Positions 22,978-34,130 of a stretch of DNA of 64,000 bases are shown piece after piece. The stretch is from Saccharum officinarum. Lineage: Eukaryota; Streptophyta; Magnoliopsida; Poales; Poaceae. A model generated the notes under the pieces. It saw only the letters and a list, made by a program, of their open reading frames with translations. It was not told the origin of the DNA and did not search any database. The stretch lies in NCBI GenBank assembly GCA_020631735.1, contig CM036191.1:40407335-40471334 (forward strand). The letters are read 5' to 3'. Every line of letters begins with the position of its first letter. Within the stretch, counting starts at the first letter, position 1. Both the position numbers and the translations under genes were made by a program.

Positions 22978-23243
22978 TTCTGCATGCTGGGAAGCTTCTC
23001 AGTATAATACGCCTGTGTGAAGGTCGACACCTCCTCTAGAACAGAGGCCTCTCCCACGGAAGTCTCAATCTTGGCTTTATTTCTACAATTTTTCCGAACA
23101 AGCTTTAGACACCTCTCGATTGGATAGCACCAACGGGCCTGCACGGGACCCCCCAACCATGCCTCGCGCGGTAGGTGCAAGATCAGATGCTGCATGGACA
23201 GAAAGAAACCGGGTGGAAATATCATCTCCAACTTGCAGAGCAA
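22974..23243 (-). pseudogene. TNP2-type transposase, DUF4218 end
   Basis: Encodes LCKLEMIFPPGFF, HLPREAWLGGPVQARWCYPI and RNKAKIETSVGEA, the second half of DUF4218. The first residues abut unrelated terminal sequence at about 23250, marking the internal deletion junction that removed the Transposase_21 domain. Confidence 0.85.
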
Positions 23244-23689
23244 CAGAGGTGCAGCCTTCTCCAGTTCAACACAAACATCCGAGACTTTCTCAAATTTTTA
23301 CCACAGCCTCCACATGCGATGACAAGACACGTCGTCAAGTTTCGTCATTTTCGGACTCCGTTTCGATTTTATAAAATTTTAAAACACTTTTCACGCGCGT
23401 GGCTCGGCGTGTTCTGACACCAACACGGTCGAAATTTCACGCGAGGCCCCGCACACGGCCTCAACATGTTCCAAACATCATGAATATCATTTTCTAAATC
23501 GCCGGATTCCATTATTTCATGTACCTGCAGTTGAAATCTGGAGCTGCCGGAAAAAATCAAAGAAACAGAAAAAATCTACGGAATATAGCAAAATAAATCA
23601 AAATGATCCCAAACTTGGAATATATCATATAATTACTGTAGCAAGGCAACACAAAAAACTGGGATTGAAAATCGAAAAAAATAAAAATT

Positions 23690-23962
23690 CTTTGCCGACT
23701 GCCATCAGTGGCAGTTGGCAAAGCCTGCGCCTTTGCCGACTGTTGACGGAGTGGCAGTCGGCAAAGGTGACGGTGTGGATGGCGTCAACCATGGCCTGCC
23801 TTTGCCGACTGCAATTCTTTGCCAACTGCCTGGCAGTCGGCAAAGCTAGGCAGTCGGCAAATCCTGTTTTGCCGACTGTAGGAAATTCCAGTTGGCAAAG
23901 GGACCTCTTTGCCGAGTGTCGAGAAAAAACAGTTGGCAAAGAAAATTGCAGTCGGCAAAGAG
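23690..23962. repeat. CACTA 1 subterminal repeats, right
   Basis: The same TTTGCCGACTGC/GCAGTCGGCAAA pairs, preceded on the inner side by the shared ~400-bp module at 23270-23670. Confidence 0.9.
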
Positions 23963-24111
23963 CCAGTTTCCTGTAGTGACAGCTAGTGTGTGCAACGGCT
24001 GCTTGCTCATTCAATTGGAAAATAAAACATGAACATTCAAAATTTCCCAAAATCCAAATAGCAAACATCATGCGGTTTTCCATTTTTATGCTACATACAT
24101 GCTATTACGTC

Positions 24112-25212
24112 TCAGAACTTTTTGATGAATTCGTAGATGTGCTCCGTCACCTCCTCCGCCTTCTCGAGGTGGACGTAGTGCCCAGCGCCGGCGATCACCG
24201 CCACCTCCTCCAGTCCTGGCACGTCGCGCTTGAGCCCGCCCTTGTGTATGTACTCCTTCACCCGGTTGTACGACATGGCATCCTCCCCGGCGATGTACTT
24301 GGTCGGCACGGTCACCTGTAGCCCCTGTCCACGGTGCCGTCAGCTCCCAGTTGCTACACCACGTCGGCCAAGTTAACAGCACAGGACACATTAGTCCACT
24401 CTGATGTCTGATGTCGATGTAATGATAAAGAGGATCAAGAAAAGGTTGATCGGATCATCGGATCCTGAATTAATTTGTTCTTACAGGTCGAGGCAGCGGA
24501 AGAAGTTCATGGCGCCGGCGAACCCTGTCTCGTCGAACTTGGCGGCGAGGAGGTGGACGAACTCCTCCGTGAGCCACGACGGCAGCGGGATGTCCTGGTC
24601 CTGCGGCCCCCACCACTCCGGCGACAGTGAGATGGCGCCTGTCTCGCGGGTGGTGAGGAGCTTCCTGAAGATGAACCTGGTGTCCATCCGGGCGAACTCC
24701 GCCTCCATGGCACCGGGCTCCTGCAGCCGCAGCAGGTAGTAGCCGTCACCGAAGAGCCGCCGGAACGCGTCGAGCGGGCGCACGCTGGGGTTGCGCGGCA
24801 TGAAGGCGCCGCTCATGTTGACGAGCGCGCGCACCCGGTCAGGGCGGACCATGGCGAGGTGCCACGCCAGGAGCGCGCCCCAGCCCTGGCCGACCACGAA
24901 CACCCGCTGCAGGGAGAGCGCGTCGAGGACGCCCACCACGTCGCCCACGAGGTGGAAGATGGTGTAGGAGGACAGGGACGGCGGCGCCGACGAGTCACCG
25001 TAGCCTCGGAGGTCTGGGGAAAGGCAGCGGTAGCCCCGCGATGAGAGGGACATCAGCGGGTGCTGCCACGAGTGCCAGAGCTCCAGGAAGCCGTGCAGGA
25101 AGAGCACCGTGCCGCCCGCGGAGCCGTCGCCGGTCTCGGCCACGTGGATCTTGATGCCGTTCACCTCCAGCGTCCGGTGGGTTACGCCCTTCGACGCTGT
25201 CGCCGTCGCCAT
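24112..25212 (-). pseudogene. Epoxide-hydrolase-like alpha/beta hydrolase, copy 1
   Basis: Two exons: 25212-24485 (ATG, MATATASKGVTH) and 24353-24112, around a 131-bp intron with consensus donor CGACCT|GTAAGA and acceptor GTGTAG|C that rejoin RCLD-L-NWEL, as in plant soluble epoxide hydrolases. Corrected length is 322 residues, normal for the family. Exon 2 has one base too many at about 24316-24322, between NWELTAPWTGA and VTVPTKYIAGED, and the shifted frame is not rescued by a nearby splice site. The oxyanion segment is HGFLE (usually HGFPE, residues 40-44). The nucleophile motif GHDWGA is GQGWGA (residues 108-113), so the catalytic Asp is Gly110. The lid NYYR is NFFR. The C-terminal His (AGHYVH) remains. 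Even repaired, it should not act by the usual Asp ester mechanism. A lipid or hormone-binding role would be speculation. Confidence 0.9.
24354..24484 (-). other. Intron of hydrolase copy 1; left edge of duplicated block
   Basis: GT-AG intron (131 bp). At 24389 begins the sequence shared with 62488 onward, so the duplication breakpoint lies inside the intron. Confidence 0.85.
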
Positions 25213-25896
25213 CCCTCGATCTATCTCGGCTGCTTCAATGCCTTTCTCGGTATGTGTATGTGAGTTTCGTGTCACCCTGTCAGTCTCTAGTGGAGTACTT
25301 ACAAACCCTTGCAATATGCTTTGCTTTGACTGGTAGCAGCGGATACTGCGACGGCATCTTCGACATGTCCTCACCTCACCTGCTGTTGGTATATCTACGG
25401 ACTACGTGGGCACCCTTTTGGGGTCGCTGCTGCTAAAATCATGGAGCATTATCATCACTAGAACAACACAACAACGATGCATTGGCCGTGCGGTCCACTG
25501 CATACTAAGCATATTCAATTTACATGTGTCCGAGAAAAGGACAACAAAACAGACAAAACCCACAGGGAAATGATTTCTTGGACCTCCCGATGGGCAAATA
25601 CTGTAACAAATAGCTTGACACAGAAATAAATTTGCCCATCGGTTTCCTGACAAGCTAGTCTTGTCGGTATTTTATTTTCTGATGGTTACTAAGGCGTTAT
25701 GTTTAGCAAACTGTCAGCGTCGGCGAGGTACCCGTCGAAGGTGGTGCCGAACAACGGGGAAGTAGGAAGATGGGGAATGATTTTGGCGCAAGACTTCCCT
25801 CCGGCGTGCGTCCAAACCAGAACCGCACGCACATGAGATCTGCGTGTCGTCGAGTCGGGAAGGCGATCCATACAATGCTGCTAGAGCCGACATCTC
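24389..25896. repeat. Segmental duplication, copy A (partner at 62488-64000)
   Basis: About 1.5 kb nearly identical to 62488-64000 in the same orientation: part of the intron, all of exon 1 and more than 600 bp upstream. Differences are scattered substitutions, a 7-bp indel in the intron (GATGTCT) and a 12-bp indel near 25745. It probably continues beyond the window in copy B. Confidence 0.95.
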
Positions 25897-26528
25897 GGCG
25901 GGCCATGAGCCTTCCCTGGCGTCTCACGAGACGACGAGGCTTCCGTCTCCAGGCATCAGCGAGGGGTTTCTTGCAAAAAAATACATCACGAAAACATAGT
26001 GAAGAGACACGTTGTAGATGCCCTTACATATGGACCCAATGCCAACGACTCACATTCCTTTCCCACTAGCTCCATAAATGTACCAAACGGGTGGCGCTTG
26101 AGTTGACTATATTTTAGCCAAACCACCATGAAACAGAGACCCGTCTCCCTTGCAATGAAATGGTGATCCAGAGTCACAGATGAACATGGCAAGCATTCGC
26201 TGACCAGCATTGATTCCTCGAGCACCATTCTTCATGTGTATAAATTTGGAGACCAAAGTAATTTCTCTGCCAGAGGGATCCATCAGTTTAGTGTGTGACA
26301 AAGAGTAGAGGCTGAAGTAACCAAGCACTTAAGAACAAACGACCACAGTAATCAGTGCCTGCCCTAGGGGGACAGCACAGGGTGCGACGACTGAGGGCCT
26401 AGGCTGGGAAGGGCCCAAGCCTAGGTATACAAACCCCCAGGCCCTATAGTGTATTAGGTATCATGAGCAAACTAATGAGAAGACAAAAGAGAGGCAGAGA
26501 AGTGGCCAGGCGGCCCAAGAAGACAACA
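25213..26528. other. Upstream region of hydrolase copy 1, no further gene proven
   Basis: It includes the putative promoter and the duplicated flank. A minus-strand frame at 26107-26328 (DPSGREITLVSKFIHMKNGA...) looks like real protein sequence but I cannot name it. From 26370, GGGCCT/AGGCCC-rich text resembling a hAT-type remnant surrounds the CACTA 2 insertion and resumes after it (30572-30990). Confidence 0.35.
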
Positions 26529-29500
26529 CACTACTACAACAATTTTAACCAAGGCGGGCATTTTGCCTTAACCGAGTCGGGCATTGCAACCGCCTTGGTT
26601 CAAAGGTCATGGTTAATCATGACTTAACCGAGGCGGTCGAGCTAACCGCCACGGTTAATCGATTAACTGAGGCGGGCGCTTTAGGATGTCCGCCTCGGTT
26701 AATAGTAGTAGGAAGTAGGAGTACTACTGTAGTAGTAGTAGAGTACTAGGTAATGGTGGTGCTACTTACTGAGAACTGGTGCCTGAGTTGATTCACCGAT
26801 GCCCTCATATCGAACACCACTGTTCTATGCCGCGCTCTTCTTGTCCTTCTCCTTTGTGTGGAATCTATATCCATTTATGCCATACCCTTGCCACATGGTG
26901 ATTTCGCTGCATGGGCCGGTAGCAAGCTTCGCTTCATCATTGTCTCCGCGGGGTCTGTCTAGAATGCCTTGGATCCACGTCGTGAAATTGATCTTGTGCT
27001 ATTTTTGGACCCATGCCTCCGTATGTTTTCCATCTTGAGCGGCGCGGATCTCCTCTATGTGCCTCTCAACATATGGCTCCATAAGCACTAGCTGATTGAG
27101 GATGCTCTTCTTGCACTGTTTCGTTCGGGATATTTGTGCCTACTTTCCTCCCTGTGCAACCCCTTCCTAAAGTTCTACCGTTGTGCTGAGGGACAGGCAG
27201 GCCAATCGCCCTACCATCCCGGATGTACCTGATGCAGCGGTTAATGGACTCCTCAGTTGTGTATGCCTCGATCATAGATCCCTCTGGATATGCATGGTTA
27301 AGGACGTATCTGTTGAGGGTCGACATGAACCGCTCGTACGTCCACATCTGGTGGAGGTACACGGGGCCTAGCTCCTATATCTGATCAACCATGTGCATCA
27401 TAAGGTGTGGCATAATATCAAAGAAAGACAGTGGGAAACACATCTTGAGCTGGAAAAGAGTCTCTGCGATGAACTGTTTCAGGCCTGGAAGCTCAGCTTC
27501 GTCGATAACCTTTTGGATGATGAAGTTGAAGAAGTAACCGAGGCGTGTGATGACCATCTTAACATACTCTGGCTAGATAGCCCTGATCACAATTGGAAGG
27601 AACACCATGAGCATGACGTGGTAGTCATGTGCGTTGAAGCTGGTTATTGTGAGGTCCTTCATTGAGACCAGGCTCTTGATGTTGGAAGAGAAACCGGTCG
27701 GCACCTTCACATTCCTAAGCCACTGGCACACGGCCCTCCTCTCATCCCCATCTGTGGCGTAGGTGTCGGGTGAATTTCGGTCCTAATATCCCGGTCCACA
27801 AGATCCAGGCGTGACCTAAGACCATCTTTTGTCTTGGTCTTGATGTCTAATAGGATGCCAATGGTGCTTTCGAAGACATTCTTCTCTAGGTGCATGCAGT
27901 CAATGGCATGGGCGTATCTAGCTCCTTCTAGTACGACAGGTACCTGAAGAAACATGACTTCTTCTTGAAAGGAACCTTCGGGGCAGCTGGTTCCTCCTCC
28001 ATCTTGTCACGCTTCCTCTTTTTCGTCTTCTTCTTCCCATCTGCATCTTTTTCTTGTTCCTCTTTCTTCTTCTTCCCGAACTCAACTTCTATGCCATTCA
28101 CCATTTCAAACACCTTTTGCCCGTAGTTTGTCCTTTTTGTCTCATGAAGTTCATGCTCTTCCTGGTTGTCAAAGTACTTATTCATCAAACTTGCTCGGTA
28201 CCTGTGCTTCTTCGAGAGGAATCGCCTATGCCTCATGTATACCAACTTCTTGGATGCATTAAGATAAGTGTAGCAGGTACCATCAATGCAAACTACATAG
28301 CCTATCTTGCCTTTGATCTGCCCCGACAGTGAAAAAAGACCAGGGTAATCGGTGATGGTGACAAAGATGATGGCTTTTAGAGTGAACTTCTCCTTCAGGG
28401 ACGCATCGATCATATCTACCCCATATTCCCATAGAATCTTCATGTCCTCCATGAGTGGCTCCAGGAACACATCTATATCATTGCCTGGCTGCCTCGGCCT
28501 AGAAATAAGACAGGTTAGTAAGAGATACTTGCGCTTCTGACATAGGTGCGGAGGTAGGTTGTAGATGGTAAGGATGACCGGACAAGTACTATGAGTGCTG
28601 CTGAGGTCGTCGAATGGGTTCATTCCATCGGTACTTAGTGCGAACATAACGTTCCTTGCCTCGCCACCAAACTCCTTCGCGAACTTGGCATCGAAACGCT
28701 TCCACTGTTGGGCATCGGTGGGGTGTCGTAGCTTGCCATCGCCATTCGTGCGCTCAATAGATGCATGCCACGACATGAGCTGGGAATCCTCGGGGTTCCT
28801 GAATATGGCACGCAAACAATCAACCACAGGCAAGTACCACATTGACAGAGCTGGAATCTTCCTCTGCGTGTAACCCTCTTCTTCCTCGTCCTCAGCTGGT
28901 AAAGGGTTCTGTGGCTTCTTCGAGGCAGTCTTCCTCGCCGTCTTCTTCTTCGGCCCTCTGTCCTCATCCACGTCCGCACGACAACCGTCATTCCTCTTGT
29001 ACCGACTCGTGCCACAATGTGGAAAGCTCTGCATCTTCTCATACTTGTCCCAATACAGAACACAGTGGTTAGGACATGCCTGGAACTTTTTGAGCTTCAT
29101 CGCCACTGGCTTAACCAGCTTCTTCGCCCGATAGGTGTTGTAGGGCACCTTGTTGCCATCTGGTAACGTTCCACCAAGGATACGTAATAGGTCATTGAAG
29201 CTTGTGTCGGTGCACCCATGGTGAGCCTTCCACATCAGCATCTGGAGGATGAAACGTACCACCAACATATTCTTTGGACATTTATCACCGTCTGGGTACA
29301 GGGCATCAATTGCTGCCTGCTTCATCTCTCTGAAATTCTCCAGCCACCTCGGGCTCCCAAACAAAACGTCATCGTGGTCATGACGATTAGCAATTGCCTC
29401 AAATAGTTCTGCGGTGTCTGGATCCTTCAGTGCCTTCTCATTGACATCGCCACCATCCTCATTATTGTCATCACTCGTGTCTTGGAGCAAATTAGCCATC

Positions 29501-30571
29501 GTGATATAATCATGCTCTGCATTGGCGTCACCACCAGTTTCGGCATTGCCACCGTTTCCGCTGGCCGATGCTTCCAAGTTTTGTTGATCGCCATTATTCA
29601 GTGCTACTGTCATCGTTGTCAAGGAATTCCCTCCAACACATGCATCATCAAGGCTCTGAACCTCTAGCTCCCCATGAAATTTCCAGACAGTGTAACCCTT
29701 GATGAAACTGAACCGCATTAGGTGAGAGCTCACAATGTCATCTTTCTGGGCATAATTGTTCTTGCAGCTCTTACACGGATAGATGATGAGGTCCTTCTTC
29801 TCCCTCAGACAATGTCTTTTGGCAGTGGCAACGAACTCGGTGACATTCTCGAAGAAAGCTGGGCCAGCATCGAGGTCTCGTACATCCATTTCCTATCCAC
29901 TGGAATGATCGGCTCCAACTCACCTTGCAAATAAAGAGACAAAGAATTGAAACATAACGCATCAAAGAACAGCGGTACGAAGAAAAGACATCAAGCTAGA
30001 TCTAGATCTAAAGATTTAATTTTCTCTCTCCTCCAAATAGATTTAGAGATCAAGAGGTGGACAAAAAGCGCAAAAATCATGGAAAAAGGAGAGGTTAGAG
30101 AGCGAGAATCAACCTTTTGCAGTGCCCTCCTTTACCAAAATCAAGGGCAAAACCTCTTTCCCTAGAAAATGGTCACTTTTAGGGTTTTGAGCTCAAAACC
30201 CTAAAAATGGAGTAGCAGCCGCGGGGAAGAGGGGGTGGCGGCGGCTGGTAATATAGCCAGGCCTTAACTGAGGCGGGCACTGTAATAAAACTGCCTCGGT
30301 TAATCCTTATTAACCGTGGCGGTCACTAGAACGCAACCGCCACGGTTAATACATTAACCAAGGCGGGCGAGTAAGGGTGACCGCCACGGTTAATAGACAT
30401 TAACTGTTGCGGGTTGGTTAGGGTGCCCGCCTCGGTTAATGATTAACCATGACGGTCGCTCGCCTGGCTGCCCGCCCTCGGCCAGGCCCTGAATAATCGA
30501 CACGGGCGACCAGGCTGCCCGCCTCGGTCGTGTCCAGGGCGACGTCTCGCAAAAAAAATTCTGCAGTAGTG
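26529..30571 (-). mobile_element. CACTA transposon 2 (AACCGAGGCGG family)
   Basis: A 4.0-kb element with inverted CACTACT(A/G)CA ends (26529; complement ending at 30571) and a 3-bp TSD, ACA, at 26526-26528 and 30572-30574. The subterminal repeats are inverted pairs of AACCGAGGCGG / CCGCCTCGGTT and AACCGTGGCGG variants (26550-26705, 30250-30530). One TNP2-type gene is read leftward, broken by several lesions. There is no TNP1-type gene, so it depends on another element at best. Confidence 0.92.
27066..29889 (-). pseudogene. TNP2-type CACTA transposase, multiply interrupted
   Basis: The catalytic transposase of CACTA elements. The open part (29889-27928, 653 residues) begins after a likely frameshift in the N-terminal 'DRKWMYE' motif. 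It holds the transposase-associated domain (IIYPCKSCKNNYAQKDDIVS), the Cys-rich CPNHCVLYWDKYEKMQSFPHCG segment and the Transposase_21 core (FALSTDGMNPF, TCPVILTIYNLPPHLC, IFVTITDYPGLFSLSGQ), with candidate acidic catalytic residues in STDG and TDYPG. It ends at FFRYLSY-TAG, where a Trp is expected (YWKELDT). A one-base loss soon after shifts into the DUF4218 frame (HAIDCMHLEKNVFESTIG; 27955-27707). DUF4218 resumes at 27557-27375 (AETLFQLKMCFPLSFFDIMPH) and, after another stop, at 27362-27066 (YLHQMWTYERFMSTLNRYVL). A Lys/Glu-rich insert precedes the first stop. Confidence 0.9.
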
Positions 30572-30574
30572 ACA

Positions 30575-31086
30575 TCGGCCTATCTTTCCCAGGCAAAGAG
30601 GAGGCAAGGAGCCACGCCGCACACACTGCCGGAGACACGGACACGGCGCACGATGGCGGTGACCAGGAAGGGCTCCACGACGATGACATCTTGGTTCTTA
30701 CCTTCTTACGAATTGTGATTGCCAATCAGTTGTTTCAGTTCATTTCCAGGCCCTATGTATTTTTTTCCTTGTTCACTTTTAATCCAAATTAATTATTTGT
30801 ATAGTATTCGAGACTTATAGTATTTTGTACTCATATAGTCATGTTTTTCTTCTAACTTAGGTGTTAGATTAAAATATATTATTGGATTGTTTTCATTTTG
30901 CAAGTAAAATTAGCGTCTATATATTATAAGATTTTAGAGGGGCCGTCACGATGAGTTCGCTAGAGGGCCCTCAAAATCCTAGGACCAGTACTAACAGTAA
31001 TCACCAGCAAAACTGATGACATGTCCCAGTACAAGTTTGTCGAAAAGAAAACAAGACAACATAATCAAACAAAAATTGAGACTATT
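30575..31086. other. No gene; hAT-like remnant continues
   Basis: GC-rich to 30710, then AT-rich. 'AGGGGCCGTCACGATGAGTTC' and 'GAGGGCCCTC' at 30935-30975 pair with similar text at 26400-26450, which suggests a host element split by CACTA 2. Confidence 0.35.
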
Positions 31087-31450
31087 CTATCTTATTTGGA
31101 AGGAACGAAATAGAAGGGCTTTGCAACAAAAATCTTTACAACCGTAACAAGTCGCTCTTCTTTGCAAGGAGGACATTCAGCATTACCAGTTGGCAACAAG
31201 GCCCATCGTCAATGCGGAGTTGCAGGTTTTTTTGGTTTGGTTTTGTTAACTAGGGAGTTGATTTTCTCTTCTTTGTTCGCAGCATGGCTTTTTAATGGTG
31301 TGGTAGACGGTGAGTGTGCCGTAGTAGTTGGCCCTCGTGCCTTAGTTGAGTTGTTTTTGTTTTCGCGTAAATTTTCTGTAAATAATGTTGTCTTTTCCGT
31401 TTTATTCATCTAATAAAATTTGGCAAAGCTTTTGCCGCCTTTCTAAAAAG
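31087..31450 (+). mobile_element. 5'-truncated L1-type LINE, 3' end only
   Basis: It parallels the 3' end of the LINE at 53940-54255: TGGAAGGAACGAAA against TGGAAGGAGCGAAA, GCAAGGAGGA, TACCAGTTGGC, and the tail CTAATAAAA ... GCTTTTGCCGCCTTTC. It codes for only the last residues after the zinc-finger region and the 3' untranslated region. Confidence 0.8.
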
Positions 31451-33789
31451 CTTGCCTAATTGCCTAAATATAGAAACGATGAAGTAGGTCAGCGACGTAC
31501 GTTTTCCAATTCAGGAAATCAGAAGGAAGCAAATATATGCTAGCATAAATGGATGGCATGAGCGTAAACGGCGTAGCTAGTGGAAGATCACTGAGTGAGC
31601 AAAAGAATCCTAATTTTCTATTAGATAAGCACAAGTCTAGTAAGTTGGAAAGAAAGACCACGTCCATATGTATGGACTTTTAATGCTGCAATTATTACCA
31701 AAATGGTGGAATTCTCCTAGGTAGCATTTGGTTGGGAGACAAGGTAGGGTGGGATTGTGTTGTCTCTGTTTTGTGGCATGGGAAGACACCATTTTCTATT
31801 TGGTTGACGAGGGATGAAACCAATCCGTTTTCTGTTTGGTCCAGAGACATTGAAAGCGGGATAAATACTGACAGGTGGGGCCCATTTGTTATTTATTTTA
31901 TTATATTTTCCTTTCTTCCTCGAGCCCCACGCCTCATCTGCTCACGCCTAAATTACATACTCTGCCATTCTGAAAGAAAATTTAAAATAATCCTCTAAAC
32001 TTTTTTTTGTAAACTACACACATCTTCCAATATGAAATATAATGCAAAATAACACCTAGTTTTGCATTCACAATGCCCATATATAACATTATGAAACGTA
32101 ACAGAAAGTATCTATCACTAATATATATTTAAACTAGATATATGCCCATGTGTTACATGGGTCATCATATTTTATATTATGGCTTAGATGAACATATTAA
32201 GAAATCTACAAATCTAATTACATAGAGAATACAAAGCATGTTTCGTGATCTTTATTTATCACATATACCATGCAGATCTAGTTTATAGAAACTTAACAAA
32301 ATCAGTTTCACCTTTTTTTAATTAATATACTTGTGTGATTTGATAATACAAACATGATGTTCCGAGCATTACTATTATATGAGTCTTCACACCTCCCGTG
32401 GTGATTAACGTGAATGAAGATGCTGAGGCACGTGTATATGCAGATACACAAAGAGACATGCTGACTAGTGTGATAAAGTGGTATGAAGGTTAGGAGGAAC
32501 TGGGTACGGGGAACGTGGATGGATAGTTTTAAGTTCCAGGTTCGTGAGAGGATGTACCTCTTTGGCATGATTGGTTCGAAGAGTTGAATGTGTGATCCCT
32601 AAATAATTAGGATGATATACCTGAAAGTAGCTATTAAATGAGGCTCATAATCTTAAGATATTTATTTACTTAATTGACTACTATTATTTGAATTTGCATG
32701 TAAAGACGCGGACTCCGCATGAGGGGGGTGGGGGTGGGGGGGTGACGCATACGAGCGGGGCGACACTCACGAGCAGGCGAATTTGTGCCATTCAAGCTTT
32801 CTACATTTGTTTGTTTTTAGTTATAGTTATTATCAACTTAACTATATTCTTTTTCTATTTAGTCCCTACATCCTTCTTGTATCTAAAGAAGCCAAAATAT
32901 CTTATAATTTAGAACAGATGGAGTAGAATGTATGCCCCTGCATTGTAATGGAACCATGCATCTCTTTCAATAAATGTCACATCTTAAAATATTTGGATTT
33001 TGAGATACAATGATTTTCACAACTTTTTAAACTTTTGCTAACACGTAGTTAATAGATTCACTTTTTTGTTAGAAAACAATTTCCAAGTAGAATTTATCTG
33101 CTTTGTTTTTCTGTTGCTTTAGAAATTGTATTAATGATTTTCTCGATTTTCTTCTTTAAGTTATAAAGTGTTTTTTCTGTTTTCTGTGTAAAAAAGAACC
33201 TTTTTTGTGACTCCTATATATATGAATATTGTTTTGGCATTTGGGCCCAACCTAATCTGTCCCTCTATCTCCATGTTTTGTCTCCCTCGAAACAAGGTAG
33301 TCGATCTATTTCTTCCTAGTCAATGCAGTTTAGTCCGCAATTCCGTCTACACTCTTGGGCCTAGTTGGAACCAGCCTCTTGGCCAGTTTCAGCCCACAAG
33401 CCAACTAATGCCTCTCTTTCTGCTTGGCATGAGCCAATGCCGTTCCAAGAACTTTTTGCCCAGTCCCTGTCACCCTATCTCGTGCATCGCCCCACGCCTA
33501 ATGTATCAAAGTAACACTGCACAGGTGCCATTCACCAACACAGCTATATGCTGCTCGTCTGGACTCAATTACAGCGCTTGGATGAGCACAAGACTTCCTT
33601 TGTAGAGGCATGCAGGCTTGAGTCTAATGTCATGTTTCTGTTTGTTTCTCTTGGGTGGAGTTTCTCTTATCGCCTTAGACATTAGGATTGGTGCCCTAGT
33701 TTTATTTTAAGTGTGAGTTTGTAATAATTGGTCTTATTCTTTCTCCTAAAGGAACGATGAAGCCGGAACTTTTGTTTCCATTATCTAAA
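31451..33789. other. AT-rich tract with transposon scraps, no gene
   Basis: At 32133-32160, 'ACTAGATATATGCCCATGTG' and the following TTACATGGG look like a MITE end of the 'cccgtgcgttgcacggg' type. A G-rich run lies at 32723-32743. 33640-33795 resembles a LINE 3' end ('TTATCTAAAAAAA'). An open frame at 33207-33605 has no known motif. Confidence 0.4.
32723..32743 (+). other. G-quadruplex-capable run
   Basis: Three G-tracts of 5-7 bases separated by single T residues. Confidence 0.7.
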
Positions 33790-34130
33790 AAAACAGCTAT
33801 GCTGCTTGTGCTACGTACTTCTCTGCTAACTCTACCTTCCATAGTGCAACCACGTCAAACTTGTATCGATGTGCATTTGACTTATGACAACCCATGACCA
33901 TTTTGCTTCTGTGCACGACTTTCAATGTCTTGTTATCAGGAGCCATCTGAAAGAACCAGCCTTCATCATGTAGTAACCCAAGCAAAATAAGATTCCTCGC
34001 TTGTTAGCCCCAGCACATGCCTGAAATGTTATCAACCATCTCTACCATCACACAAATTGAACATGATGTCGCCTACTCCGATGCTATGATAAGCTGAGCC
34101 ATCTCCTAACTTGAACATTAGGTACAATTT
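33790..34130 (-). mobile_element. Ty1/copia gag-pre-integrase fragment
   Basis: Minus-strand translation holds LGLLHDEGWFFQMAPDNKTL and KVVHRSKMVMGCHKSNA, the region before the integrase in Copia polyproteins, preceded by decayed 'GDGSAYHSIGVGDIMF'-like sequence. No integrase or reverse transcriptase follows. Confidence 0.75.

Larger units (their letters stand above)
18869..23978 (-). mobile_element. CACTA transposon 1 (GACTGC subfamily), internally deleted
   Basis: A 5.1-kb element with CACTACAG(C/G)AAA ends in inverted orientation (18869 and complement at 23978) and a 3-bp TSD, ACA, at 18866-18868 and 23979-23981. Both ends carry inverted pairs of CTTTGCCGACTGC / GCAGTCGGCAAAG. Genes read leftward: the tail of a TNP2-type transposase (DUF4218 end and DUF4216), then a TNP1-type gene. 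The TNP2 N-terminal and catalytic (Transposase_21) parts are missing, so it is not autonomous. The left host flank runs to 18865; the right flank leads to the epoxide-hydrolase-like gene, whose stop lies only 134 bp away. Confidence 0.92.

Noticed and set aside
24316..24353. Alternative 3' splice site (CTACAG|GTGACC) rescuing hydrolase copy 1
   Set aside because: Joining it to the exon 1 donor creates CTG-TGA, an immediate stop.
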